Source: Elusimicrobiota bacterium (GTDB taxonomy: Bacteria; Elusimicrobiota; Elusimicrobia; F11). Taken from it: a DNA stretch of 19,156 nucleotides. The notes beneath the pieces were generated by a model. The model did not search any database. It saw only the letters and a program-made list of their open reading frames with translations, and was not told the origin of the DNA. The position numbers and the translations under genes were made by a program. Shown here piece after piece: positions 7,622 through 17,670 of this stretch. The stretch's first letter is position 1; each line of letters opens with the position of its first letter. The stretch lies in contig JAKLIS010000003.1 in the NCBI GenBank assembly GCA_022709485.1, forward strand, positions 1 to 19,156. Direction: 5' to 3'.

Positions 7622-7955
7622 AGCGATGGCCCCAGTTTCTTTTTAGCGTTTCGATGCGACAAATCAATTTGAATTTTCTTCACTCTCCTTTCATCTCCAT
7701 TTTGGACGGTTGTTAAAATTACCTTTTGCCGCGCCCTGAAAATTTGGCTCATGGTCGGAAAATATGGTAAAAATGTCGCCTTCAAACCAAAAAGTTCATT
7801 TTTTCGTTGGACAGTCCCACCGCTTTTCGTTGATTTCACCGAGTATGCTCATAGATAGAATGTTTCTTACTGCTTCGCACTCGGCCCATTAAGAGAGCCT
7901 TTAAGTAAAAGTCTAATGTTTGGAATTTTCTTAAAAAGGATCTGTTTTTCTTTGT
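7622..7955. other. Intergenic gap between the glycan operon and the 803-aa gene
   Basis: This 334-bp stretch holds no gene I would support. I see no strong hairpin with a U-run after the operon stop, and no near-consensus promoter. An AAGGA at about 7936-7940 is too far (about 15 nt) from the downstream ATG to be a convincing ribosome site. A 73-codon minus frame (GTG at 7839 to 7618) is basic but lacks a Shine-Dalgarno and any recognisable motif. Confidence 0.5.
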
Positions 7956-10367
7956 ATGAGAATTGAATCAGAACCCACAATCCAAAGAGACGCCGAAAAA
8001 TTATGGCCTGAATTTGAAACTCAGGAAGAGGAGACTCTTCTTCAGAGGCCTTCTCTCAATGTTTTAGATGAGATAAAGATCCTTAAAAAATTTCATGAGC
8101 CTGCCGCCGGGAATAAGCGAAATAGGCGGCCATTTTTGTTTGTTCTAGCCATGTTGTTGGTGTCTCTATTTGGGGTTTTGGAGTATTTCCGCCCCTTTGG
8201 GGACGCGGTGAAAACCGGCCTTAGAAAATCCAATAGGCCTCAAGCAAGCCTGGCGGTCTCTCAAGACAAACCCGAAACCATGGGGTATTCAAATTTTCTT
8301 GATCACCTGCCGCCTTTAACCGATCCCCAGATTTCTCACATGAAAAAAACCCTGAAATTCATTTATCGAAATATTAATCCCAAGACTCATCTGGCCTATA
8401 GTCATCCCGGCGATCGCCGCCTCCGGTATTGGAGCGTGATTTATGATGATGCGATGCGCGCGATCCTCCATATGAACACGGGAGATATATCAATGGCCAG
8501 GAAAACCATCGATTACTTCATTGAGAACCGAGCCATCCATAAAAACGGTTGGGTTCTGAAGAATGGCAGAAAAATTTTACGGGAGGGATGGATTGTCAAT
8601 ATCGTCGATGCCGCCGAAGGCCGGCCGGGGGGGCGGGGGATTGAACATATCGCGCATGTCGGGCCGAATGTTTATGTGGGGATTGCCTCTCTCCATCTTT
8701 ATCGCATGACGGGGGATAAAAAATATCTGCAATTTGCCCGAAACCGGTGGGAGCTGGTTAAAACCCTTCAAAACGAAAACCCAAAAGATCCCAATTATGG
8801 CGGTATTCGCATGGGTCCCATGGGAAGTCCCTATAACCCCCAAGAACAAAGGCTGGATTTCAAACGGGACAACCCCTCTTGGTTTCAATTCTACAACGGG
8901 GAGCACGCCGCCGATTTTATGGCTTTCTGCGATCTTTTATATCAAGTTGATAAAGCAAACGCAGACCGTTATCAAAAAGCGTCTGACCTTATCAAAGTTT
9001 GGGACCGGAAAATTTATGACCGCAAAAACCACCTCTTTTTTATCGGAACCACGGAAGTGGCCTATTTTGAACCGAATATTGGCGAATGGATTGAGCCCGG
9101 CGTGGTTCCCATTCATCCATTGGATACCACCGCTTTAAAAATTTCTGCTTACGGCGTGGATGGTTTAAACAAATTTGAGCCCCAAGGGGCCCAACTCATT
9201 CGAAAAGCCGTTGATGACCATTTTAAAGTGACCGTCTCGAAAAAAGGAAAAGGAAATGAAGTATCGGAAATTTCTGGTTATGACTTCGTCACGCATTCAG
9301 TTCGAAAAAAGCTGATTCTTTATATCGAAGAAGGTAAGAATGAAGATATTAAAGTGATTAAGGGCCGAGGCCGGGAGCCGCTTATGTCCGATGAGTGGTC
9401 TACCTGGGTGGCCTTGGCGGATTTACGCTTGGCGCAAGATTATCTGTCGAAAGGTTTCGTAAAAAAAGCCGAGCATGTTTTATCCCTGTATAAAGAAAAC
9501 GCTTTGATTAACGGTTTTAAAGGCGCCTATCCGGTCGAAAACGACGCTTTGGCTTACCCCTACGCGCAGTCAATGCCTTATGCGCTTAATAAACCGGTGG
9601 GATTCGGTTGGAACACTCATCACAAACCATTTGCCGTCATTGGGGGAATATCACGGACTTTGGGGGCACTCCGGTTTGATTCGTTTCAGTTAAACGGGGG
9701 CCAATTCAGTCTCCGGCGCGATTTGGGCGCTTATCAATTGGCCGATAACATCAAACACAAATCCAAGGAAGGAATATTCACCGAAGCCGAATTATTTCTT
9801 GAAGACGCCTGGTTGTATGTAATGAAAGGCCGCAAATTGCAGGGTTTAGAAGCCAAAGATTATTGGACCCGAGCGGCTGAAGCGGCTGAAAGCATGTTGA
9901 ATCAACATCCGGATTGGTGCCGAATTGCCGAAAGCCAGAACAAAATGGCCGCCATTTCAGGTGACAAATATCCTTTGTATGGGCGGGATAAGGTTTCGAT
10001 TAAAGATTTGGAGCCTTTATTCAGAAAATATTGGGCCCTTTACCATGTGGGGACCGCGGAATTTGTCCGTTTCATAGCCTATTCCGAGTTGGCCAAAATT
10101 GCAGGCAACTGGGGGGATTCTGGCGCCCGGGTTAAAGCAAGGGACAACGCTATCGATGCTGTCACTAAAATTATTTACAAATACCCGTATGCCCAAGCTT
10201 TTGACAAACGCGGGTGGATGTGGCAGCCCGTGAATTCTGTCAGTGAATACCTCGGGTTCAATAAATACTCTTCCGAACAGTATCTAGAAAAATTCTGGAC
10301 CTCTTCCGACCAAGTGGCGGACAATTTCTATTATCCCCTTCTTAAAGCCATAAACGACACCCTTTAA
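7956..10367 (+). CDS. Membrane-anchored envelope protein, probable alpha/alpha-toroid (six-hairpin-like) domain
   Basis: An 803-aa protein with an acidic cytoplasmic N-terminus (1-50), a basic stop-transfer (GNKRNRR), one helix (about 60-77, FLFVLAMLLVSLFGVL) and a large extracytoplasmic part. That part shows repeated helix pairs rich in Trp, Tyr and Asp: YWSVIYDDAMRAIL (158-171), PNVYVGIASLHLYRMTGDKKYLQFA, FYNGEHAADFMAFCDLL, DEWSTWVALADLRLAQDYL, and GFGWNTHHKPFAVIGG. This spacing is typical of (alpha/alpha)6 glycan-active enzymes, with D164/D165 as possible catalytic acids. The last 200 residues are helical and TPR-like (EAELFLEDAWLYVMKG, then YWTRAAEAAESML). No specific family is recognised. 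Position after a glycan operon suggests periplasmic polysaccharide processing or export; that is inference. Confidence 0.75.
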   Translation: MRIESEPTIQRDAEKLWPEFETQEEETLLQRPSLNVLDEIKILKKFHEPAAGNKRNRRPFLFVLAMLLVSLFGVLEYFRPFGDAVKTGLRKSNRPQASLAVSQDKPETMGYSNFLDHLPPLTDPQISHMKKTLKFIYRNINPKTHLAYSHPGDRRLRYWSVIYDDAMRAILHMNTGDISMARKTIDYFIENRAIHKNGWVLKNGRKILREGWIVNIVDAAEGRPGGRGIEHIAHVGPNVYVGIASLHLYRMTGDKKYLQFARNRWELVKTLQNENPKDPNYGGIRMGPMGSPYNPQEQRLDFKRDNPSWFQFYNGEHAADFMAFCDLLYQVDKANADRYQKASDLIKVWDRKIYDRKNHLFFIGTTEVAYFEPNIGEWIEPGVVPIHPLDTTALKISAYGVDGLNKFEPQGAQLIRKAVDDHFKVTVSKKGKGNEVSEISGYDFVTHSVRKKLILYIEEGKNEDIKVIKGRGREPLMSDEWSTWVALADLRLAQDYLSKGFVKKAEHVLSLYKENALINGFKGAYPVENDALAYPYAQSMPYALNKPVGFGWNTHHKPFAVIGGISRTLGALRFDSFQLNGGQFSLRRDLGAYQLADNIKHKSKEGIFTEAELFLEDAWLYVMKGRKLQGLEAKDYWTRAAEAAESMLNQHPDWCRIAESQNKMAAISGDKYPLYGRDKVSIKDLEPLFRKYWALYHVGTAEFVRFIAYSELAKIAGNWGDSGARVKARDNAIDAVTKIIYKYPYAQAFDKRGWMWQPVNSVSEYLGFNKYSSEQYLEKFWTSSDQVADNFYYPLLKAINDTL

Positions 10368-10400
10368 TAAGTCCACACCCAAAAACAATTAAAAAGATCC

Positions 10401-10594
10401 CCTCCCTAGCCTCTGCCTGCCGGCAGGCAGGCTTCCCACTCAAGAGACGCGGGAAGGGAATCCCAAAAGGACCCCTGGGAGCATTCGCTCTGCCCATGCT
10501 CCCGCCGCTGGCTTGTTGCTCCTGTTCGTCCCAACAGCGGCCCCTCCATGTCTTGTCAATGGAGGGCCTGCCGACAGGCAGAGGTCGAGGGAGG
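10401..10594. repeat. Inverted-repeat element (about 194 bp) with internal hairpins; probable bidirectional terminator
   Basis: Near-complementary ends lie at 10401-10428 and 10566-10594 (CCTCCCT, a 3-4 nt variable spacer, CTCTGCCTG, one mismatch, CGGCAGGC). The left end contains an exact 18-bp palindrome, CTGCCTGCCGGCAGGCAG (10413-10430). Internal stems are GGGAGCAT/ATGCTCCC (10477-10484 with 10496-10503), CCGCTG/CAGCGG (10505-10510 with 10535-10540) and a 10-bp stem with one bulge (10539-10549 with 10559-10568). T6 follows the right end and T5 plus T5 follow the left end on the other strand. The surrounding genes converge on it, so it can end both transcripts. It may be a MITE-like mobile palindrome. 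Confidence 0.75.
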
Positions 10595-10608
10595 AATTTT
10601 TTATCGAA

Positions 10609-11049
10609 TTAGGGAATGAATATGAAGGTGAGGCCGATGGTTCCGAGAATCCAGTAATCGAAAGGAAGGCCGAGAAACCAATGTTTATGCCACCAAATAT
10701 TTTTGAAGCCGAATTTTCTCCACCCAAAATTGGGATTTAGGATAAACCAGAGAACATCTTCCATCACCCAAAAAAGATAATACCCGCCGATGACATTTAA
10801 TTCTTTTCTTATTGACCAACTTTCAACCCAAACGATGGGCATGTGAAAAATAAAAAAAACAACCGAAAAAGCCCACAGGTGATAACCCGTCAGAGGACGA
10901 CCGCCGTAAAAAAGATCCAAGAGGATATGTTTGTCAATTTTCCAGGTGGGGAGGTTAGAGGCCCATCCATGGGGCCCTTCAATTTCAATTTCCATTTTGG
11001 CCCAGAAAAAAGCGCCAATGAGAATATAAAGAATATAGTTCAGTTTCAT
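10609..11049 (-). CDS. Small Trp-rich integral membrane protein, function unknown
   Basis: A 146-aa protein with about four membrane segments (roughly 5-18, 58-77, 86-104 and 130-146). Conspicuous non-membrane motifs are EGPHGWASNLPTW (24-36), GRPLTGYHLW (50-59), EDVLWFILNP (97-106) and WWHKHWFLGLPFDYW (119-133). The density of Trp, His and Pro at predicted interfaces suggests a conserved family; I recall similar sequences only as uncharacterised proteins. Its ATG overlaps the stop of the upstream lipid glycosyltransferase gene by 3 nt inside an ATGA junction, so the two are probably co-translated. A role in lipid or glycolipid metabolism is inferred only from that pairing. Confidence 0.75.
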   Translation of the reverse strand: MKLNYILYILIGAFFWAKMEIEIEGPHGWASNLPTWKIDKHILLDLFYGGRPLTGYHLWAFSVVFFIFHMPIVWVESWSIRKELNVIGGYYLFWVMEDVLWFILNPNFGWRKFGFKNIWWHKHWFLGLPFDYWILGTIGLTFIFIP

Positions 11050-12164
11050 TTAAGCAAGCTGGTCTCAGCGGCGACGAGGGCGATGGTTATAGCAGCCGAT
11101 GGTTTGGAATATTTTAAAGCGTTGTTTTTCATCTCAGTTATTTTTTTGGGGTCTTCCAATAGATTCCTTAACTTCGAATTTAAATCGTTTAAAGAATTGG
11201 CTATCACGCCGGCTCCAATCGACTCCATAAATTCGCAGTTTTTCTCTTCCTGCCCCGGAATTACCGGGTAAAGCAACATTCCATTTCCTTTGACCATGCA
11301 TTCGGATACTGTAAGGCCGCCCGCTTTGGAAACCACGATATCCGTAACACTTAAAAGTTCATGCATGTTGGTGACATATCCGAAATGAATGGTTTTCACG
11401 AGATCGGGCGCTTTTATGTCTTTGAGTTTCGCGAGAAGTTTAGCGTTTTTCCCAGAAACTGTGATGATTTGTAATTTTTTATCCATCGAAAAAATGGATT
11501 TGACGGTGGATGCCAAATCTCCGAATCCCAATCCTCCGGACAAAATGAGAACCGTGGGGACATTAGATTCCAGCTCCAACGTTTCTCTCAATTTTCCGGC
11601 GTTCGTTGTTTGAGAAAATATAGGGCTAATGGGAATTCCCGACACGGTGATTTTAGACCGGTTGACACCTTGCTGGGTGAGCTTCTCGGAGGTTTTTTCT
11701 TGAGCCACATAATAGCGTTCAATATTTTCTTCCAGCCAAAATTGGTGGGCGTAAAAATCAGTCACAATGCAATGAACCGGAATTCTGAATCCTCTTTTTG
11801 AAATGATGGAAAGGATTTGGGGAACGAGAAAATGGGTGGTGAGAATCAAATCCGGTTTGAATTCATCAATGAACCTTAAAAATTTTCCGCAGAGTAAGGC
11901 TTGAAGATAATTCACTAAATAGGAACCAAAGGCGTTCGGTTTGTTGGTTGAATAAAAAAGGCCTCCCCACAGCCGGGGGAACCGGTTGGCGGCCAAAGAA
12001 TAACCTCCCACATAGAATTTTTTAAAAAACCGGGGGACATAATCCATGATGTCGATATGACGGGTTTCGATGGAAGGATAATTTTGATTCAAAACCGCTT
12101 GAACGGCATCTGCCGCGCGCACATGGCCCGAACCGGCGGAAACAGAGGTCAATAAAATTTTCAT
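11046..12164 (-). CDS. MGDG synthase/UgtP-like glycolipid glycosyltransferase (GT28 family)
   Basis: A 372-aa GT-B enzyme. The N-terminal domain matches MGDG_synth: MKILLTSVSAGSGH (1-14), the HxDIMDY segment (TRHIDIMDYVPRF), DLILTTHFLVPQIL and the IVTDFYAHQFW stretch. The C-terminal domain is Glyco_tran_28_C: VLILSGGLGFGDL, then SKAGGLTVSECMVKGNGMLL, which carries the donor-binding glycine-rich loop and Glu, then PVIPGQEEKNCEFM. Relatives transfer glucose or galactose to diacylglycerol at the inner membrane. Length (372) is typical. A weak AGGA lies about 10 nt before the ATG at 12164. Donor and acceptor cannot be told from sequence. It is divergent from the gene at 12302 and overlaps the small membrane protein downstream. 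Confidence 0.88.
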   Translation of the reverse strand: MKILLTSVSAGSGHVRAADAVQAVLNQNYPSIETRHIDIMDYVPRFFKKFYVGGYSLAANRFPRLWGGLFYSTNKPNAFGSYLVNYLQALLCGKFLRFIDEFKPDLILTTHFLVPQILSIISKRGFRIPVHCIVTDFYAHQFWLEENIERYYVAQEKTSEKLTQQGVNRSKITVSGIPISPIFSQTTNAGKLRETLELESNVPTVLILSGGLGFGDLASTVKSIFSMDKKLQIITVSGKNAKLLAKLKDIKAPDLVKTIHFGYVTNMHELLSVTDIVVSKAGGLTVSECMVKGNGMLLYPVIPGQEEKNCEFMESIGAGVIANSLNDLNSKLRNLLEDPKKITEMKNNALKYSKPSAAITIALVAAETSLLK

Positions 12165-12222
12165 TCAATGAGGTCCTAAAATTTAAGGTCCCCAAGTCTA
12201 TAAAAAGGGGGAAGAGGCCAAA

Positions 12223-12251
12223 ATAATATTCATCTAACCTGTCTTGAACAA
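12223..12251 (-). promoter_or_regulatory. Candidate promoter for the lipid glycosyltransferase gene
   Basis: Read on the minus strand, TTGTTC (12251-12246), 17 nt, then TATTAT (12228-12223). The -35 box is weak and the -10 good. Its -35 overlaps the -35 of the divergent candidate on the plus strand. Confidence 0.35.
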
Positions 12252-12270
12252 ATCAAAATTGTTATATAAG
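12244..12270 (+). promoter_or_regulatory. Candidate promoter for the membrane protein gene at 12302
   Basis: TTGAAC (12244-12249), 15 nt, TATAAG (12265-12270); the spacer is short by two. It stands about 30 nt before the start codon, in the only AT-rich gap between these divergent genes. Confidence 0.4.
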
Positions 12271-12301
12271 CCACGTAAATTCAGATTAAAGAGGGGGAAA
12301 A

Positions 12302-12988
12302 ATGATAAACAGCGAGGCCATATCCAAACCCAATTTAAGGGGCATTGGAGAGTTAATTAAAGCCAGTTGGGATCTCTTCTTAAAATTATTTTTCAAACTT
12401 TTTGTTATTGCGCTGTTGGGCGGGATTGTGCTGGGAGGTTTGGCCCTGATGTTTATGGGATTCGGCCTTATGTTTGGGAAATTCCCTACGGAGTTAGCCT
12501 CTTTTTCCGGACCTTTAGTGGCGGTTTTTGGGCTTGGAGCGGGGATAAGCACCTTGATCCTTATATGGGTGACTCTTTCCCTGATAATAGCCATCATTAG
12601 GCCGGATTTGGGCTCGGCCGGGTGCCTTCGGATGGCGATTGATAGATACGGCGGTTATCTTTGGCTTTCCATTTTGACTGCGGGCATTATTTTTTTCGGC
12701 TTCCTGCTTCTTTTTGTACCGGGAATACTTTTTTCAATTTGGTTTATTTTCGGAGCCTATGTTTTTGTCGAAGAAGGCCGTCCCGGGCTTGAAGCCTTGA
12801 AGAGGAGCCGTCAATTGGTATCGGGGTACGCATGGCCGGTGTTCGGCCGATTATTGATTTTATGGCTCATTATGCTGGGGGTGTCAATCATTCCCATCAT
12901 CGGTCGGTTTTTACAGCTTTTGACAGGTCTTTTTTCGTTTGTTTATTTTTATCTTATTTATAAAAACCTCAGAGATTTAAAAGGTTAG
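12302..12988 (+). CDS. Polytopic membrane protein (DUF975/GDPD membrane-domain-like)
   Basis: A 228-aa protein with a short cytoplasmic N-terminus carrying an amphipathic IGELIKASWDLFLKLFFKLF stretch (15-34), then about five or six membrane segments (roughly 34-56, 74-100, 119-140, 142-157, 181-200, 203-220). The cytoplasmic loop VEEGRPGLEALKRSRQLVSGYAWPVFGR (about 156-183) matches the recurring AL-x-S-R-x-L-x2-G pattern of DUF975-like and glycerophosphodiester-phosphodiesterase membrane-domain proteins. Biochemical role is unknown; such proteins often sit in envelope gene neighbourhoods. Start ATG at 12302 follows GAGGGGG. It ends before a strong hairpin terminator shared with the convergent DUF4142 gene. 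Confidence 0.8.
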   Translation: MINSEAISKPNLRGIGELIKASWDLFLKLFFKLFVIALLGGIVLGGLALMFMGFGLMFGKFPTELASFSGPLVAVFGLGAGISTLILIWVTLSLIIAIIRPDLGSAGCLRMAIDRYGGYLWLSILTAGIIFFGFLLLFVPGILFSIWFIFGAYVFVEEGRPGLEALKRSRQLVSGYAWPVFGRLLILWLIMLGVSIIPIIGRFLQLLTGLFSFVYFYLIYKNLRDLKG

Positions 12989-13001
12989 TAGTAAATATTT
13001 T

Positions 13002-13026
13002 CGGCCGGGAGATTACCTCCCGGCCG
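13002..13026. terminator. Bidirectional hairpin terminator between convergent genes
   Basis: CGGCCGGGAG (13002-13011), loop ATTAC, CTCCCGGCCG (13017-13026): a perfect 10-bp GC-rich stem. It lies 13 nt after the stop at 12988 and 24 nt beyond the end of the convergent gene. On the minus strand it is followed by AAAATATTT-type AT-rich sequence; no long U-run on the plus side, only TATT. Confidence 0.75.
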
Positions 13027-13050
13027 TATTAAAACTCTCCAAAAAGCTTC

Positions 13051-13584
13051 TTATTTCTTGAAAGTTTCTTGAATCTGGGTGGCCTGTTCGAGGTGATTTT
13101 TCAGCTCCGGCAAAATTTCACTTACCAAATCCTTCACATCCTGAGATTTAAGGTCCTTCTGGGCGTCCTCTAAGTTCTTGATATCTTTCTTATGGTCATC
13201 AACCATTCCATCGATGAATTCTTTCTCAAACTCATCGCCCGTCTTGGTATCCAAATCTTTTTTGTGAAGTTTGTCGGCTCTGATTTCTTTGAGCTGGAAA
13301 TTGCTTCGTTTGGCAATATCCTTCACTTTTTCATCAGCGTCAAGGTGGTGGGCCAATACCGCGTCGGCATAACTTTGGACTTCGCTTGAAGCGGCTTTAT
13401 TCTTGGCTTGTTGGCAAAGGCTGATTTCTTTTAAGTTAGATTTGTGAAGATCTTCCAATACCTTTTTGTCTTTGCTTGAAAGAACCGTGTTTTGCTGATT
13501 CTCTGCGTGGATGCTGTTTCCCAAAAAAGGAATGGCCAAACCCGCAAAGGTAAATGCGATTGTTAAAAATATCCGTTTTGTCAT
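13051..13584 (-). CDS. Secreted DUF4142 (ferritin-like helical) protein
   Basis: A 177-aa protein with a Sec signal peptide (basic MTKR, hydrophobic 5-21, probable cleavage after SIHA at residue 27). The mature part is an all-helical DUF4142 domain: NLKEISLCQQAKNKA, SYADAVLAHHLDADEKVKDI (about 72-91), FEKEFIDGMVDDHKKDI (about 118-134) and LPELKNHLEQA near the C-terminus. Conserved His residues in the second, third and fourth helices (HH, DDH, H) resemble a four-helix ferritin-like bundle, though metal binding is unproven for the family. An AGGAGG Shine-Dalgarno precedes the ATG at 13584. It is monocistronic, bounded by the hairpin at 13002-13026. Family members are often stress- or envelope-associated in other bacteria; no local context supports a specific role. 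Confidence 0.88.
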   Translation of the reverse strand: MTKRIFLTIAFTFAGLAIPFLGNSIHAENQQNTVLSSKDKKVLEDLHKSNLKEISLCQQAKNKAASSEVQSYADAVLAHHLDADEKVKDIAKRSNFQLKEIRADKLHKKDLDTKTGDEFEKEFIDGMVDDHKKDIKNLEDAQKDLKSQDVKDLVSEILPELKNHLEQATQIQETFKK

Positions 13585-13693
13585 ACGTCCTCCTAATTAA
13601 ATTGCTGCTTGTAAACTATACGCTTTGAAGGGCGAATGAGTTCGGGGGAATTTGGGCAGGGAGGAAATTTTAGAGAGTCACTTGTAAAACTAT

Positions 13694-13729
13694 CCGCCAG
13701 GAAATGGTGTTTCCACCATTTCCTGGCGG
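13694..13729 (-). terminator. Hairpin terminator after gdhA
   Basis: A perfect 16-bp stem (13694-13709 with 13714-13729) with a TTTC loop, 10 nt past the gdhA stop on the minus strand. On that strand it is followed by ATAGTTTT, a short U-run. This is a strong end for the nfnA-nfnB-gdhA transcript. Confidence 0.85.
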
Positions 13730-13739
13730 GGTAAAGAAC

Positions 13740-16602
<2,863 letters not shown>

Positions 16603-16604
16603 TT

Positions 16605-17441
16605 TTATACCCTGCCTAAATGGCAAATATGTTTTTCTTGTTCGACAAAAACTTGATTCCGCTTGGTGAGTTCAGCCCAATTCACATCATGGGCGTCAAA
16701 TTCAGGGCCGTCCACACAAGTGAACTTTGATTCACTGCCGATGGTCACCCGGCAGCCGCCGCACATGCCGGTTCCGTCCACCATGAGGGCGTTTAATGAA
16801 ACCAGAGTTTTAACGTTGGCGGCCTTGGTGGTTTCGGCGACCCGGCGCATCATGGGGATGGGTCCCACCGCGTATACGATCTTTGGAAGGGGACGTCCCG
16901 ATTCCAGAATTTCCTTCAAGACGTCCACAGTGAATCCTTTCCGGCCGTGGGAGCCGTCGTCGGTGGTCACATAAAATTCGTCCGAAACGGCTTTGAGTTC
17001 ATTCTCTAAAATAAGCAAATCTTTGGTCCGGGACCCCAGGATGGTGATAAGGCGGTTTCCGGCTTCTTTGAGGGCTTTGGCGACCGGGTAAATTTCCGCG
17101 ATTCCAACCCCGCCGCCAATCAAGACCACCTCGCCGAAATTTTGGATGGGGGTGGCGTGCCCCAAGGGTCCCACCAGAGCGTAAAGCGAATCTCCCACAT
17201 TCATGCTTCCCAGGAGTTTGGTGGAAAAACCCAATTCTTGAACGATTAAAGTGACGGTTTTATCTTTTTTGTTCGTGTCGACGACGGTGAGAGGGATGCG
17301 TTCGCCTTCTTCCTTAACCATGAGCATGATAAATTGGCCGGGTTTGGCTTTGAGGGCGACGTCTTCTGCGGTGATAACAAAACGTGTAATCCGGGCGCCT
17401 TGATATTGGCCCAATATTGATTTTTCAACAATGCGTGTCAT
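16605..17441 (-). CDS. nfnA: NfnA-like sulfide/dihydroorotate dehydrogenase-like FAD/NAD-binding subunit
   Basis: A 278-aa ferredoxin-NADP reductase-type protein. The N-terminal beta-barrel holds the FAD-binding KPGQFIMLMVKEEGERIPLTV region (33-53). The NAD-binding half starts VVLIGGGVGIAEIYPVAKAL (105-124). The C-terminal cluster region has C227-x2-C230 in DGTGMCGGCRV, C242 in FTCVDGPEFDAHDV and a last C273, consistent with a [2Fe-2S] centre; characterised NfnA is recalled to use one Asp ligand. In NfnAB this subunit takes electrons from NADH while NfnB handles ferredoxin and NADP. AAGGAG lies about 11 nt before the ATG at 17441. It heads the nfnA-nfnB-gdhA operon. A homologous SudB or PyrK-type reductase is the alternative. 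Confidence 0.87.
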   Translation of the reverse strand: MTRIVEKSILGQYQGARITRFVITAEDVALKAKPGQFIMLMVKEEGERIPLTVVDTNKKDKTVTLIVQELGFSTKLLGSMNVGDSLYALVGPLGHATPIQNFGEVVLIGGGVGIAEIYPVAKALKEAGNRLITILGSRTKDLLILENELKAVSDEFYVTTDDGSHGRKGFTVDVLKEILESGRPLPKIVYAVGPIPMMRRVAETTKAANVKTLVSLNALMVDGTGMCGGCRVTIGSESKFTCVDGPEFDAHDVNWAELTKRNQVFVEQEKHICHLGRV

Positions 17442-17473
17442 GTCTGATATGGCTCCTTTGGGATGGGGGGCAC

Positions 17474-17524
17474 AAAAAAAGACACCCTTTCAATGTGAAT
17501 AAGACCTCACAAAGTCAGGATGTC
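17474..17524 (-). terminator. Attenuator-like terminator in the nfnA leader
   Basis: On the minus strand GACATCCT (17524-17517) pairs with AGGGTGTC (17488-17481), eight pairs with one G-U, immediately followed by T7 (17480-17474). The 28-nt loop can form smaller hairpins of its own. It lies between the promoter and the Shine-Dalgarno of nfnA, so it could stop transcription before the operon. Confidence 0.65.
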
Positions 17525-17530
17525 CTCCTG
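17516..17530 (-). promoter_or_regulatory. Competing (antiterminator-type) hairpin in the nfnA leader
   Basis: CAGGA (17530-17526), loop GGACA, TCCTG (17520-17516). Its 3' arm and loop contain the 5' arm of the terminator stem, so the two structures cannot form together. No known riboswitch class is recognised. Confidence 0.5.
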
Positions 17531-17552
17531 CGGTTTGGCCTTTAACGACCTA

Positions 17553-17581
17553 TGAATATTGAAATTACCCCGTTTTGTCAA
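17553..17581 (-). promoter_or_regulatory. Predicted promoter of the nfnA-nfnB-gdhA operon
   Basis: On the minus strand TTGACA (17581-17576), a 17-nt spacer, then TATTCA (17558-17553). The -35 is a perfect consensus and the -10 matches 4 of 6. Initiation near 17546 would give a leader of about 105 nt. Confidence 0.65.
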
Positions 17582-17670
17582 GAGTCATTTATTGACCTCA
17601 AAACTTGGCTGCCTTCAAAATTTTTTTCCTAAAACTAGCGGGTTTTCTTTTTTTAAGTCAAATTGTGACC

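Noticed and set aside
7618..7839. 73-codon minus-strand frame in the 7622-7955 gap
   Set aside because: It starts at GTG without a Shine-Dalgarno and has no recognisable domain; basic composition alone is not enough.
10440..10740. Overlapping open frames on both strands around the inverted repeat
   Set aside because: They are explained by GC-rich stems and the antisense of the 146-aa membrane protein gene; no motifs.
17490..17510. Short leader peptide (GTG at 17510, six codons to TGA)
   Set aside because: The spacing from AGGAGG is 13 nt and the peptide has no repeated regulatory codons, so a translation-coupled attenuator is not supported.
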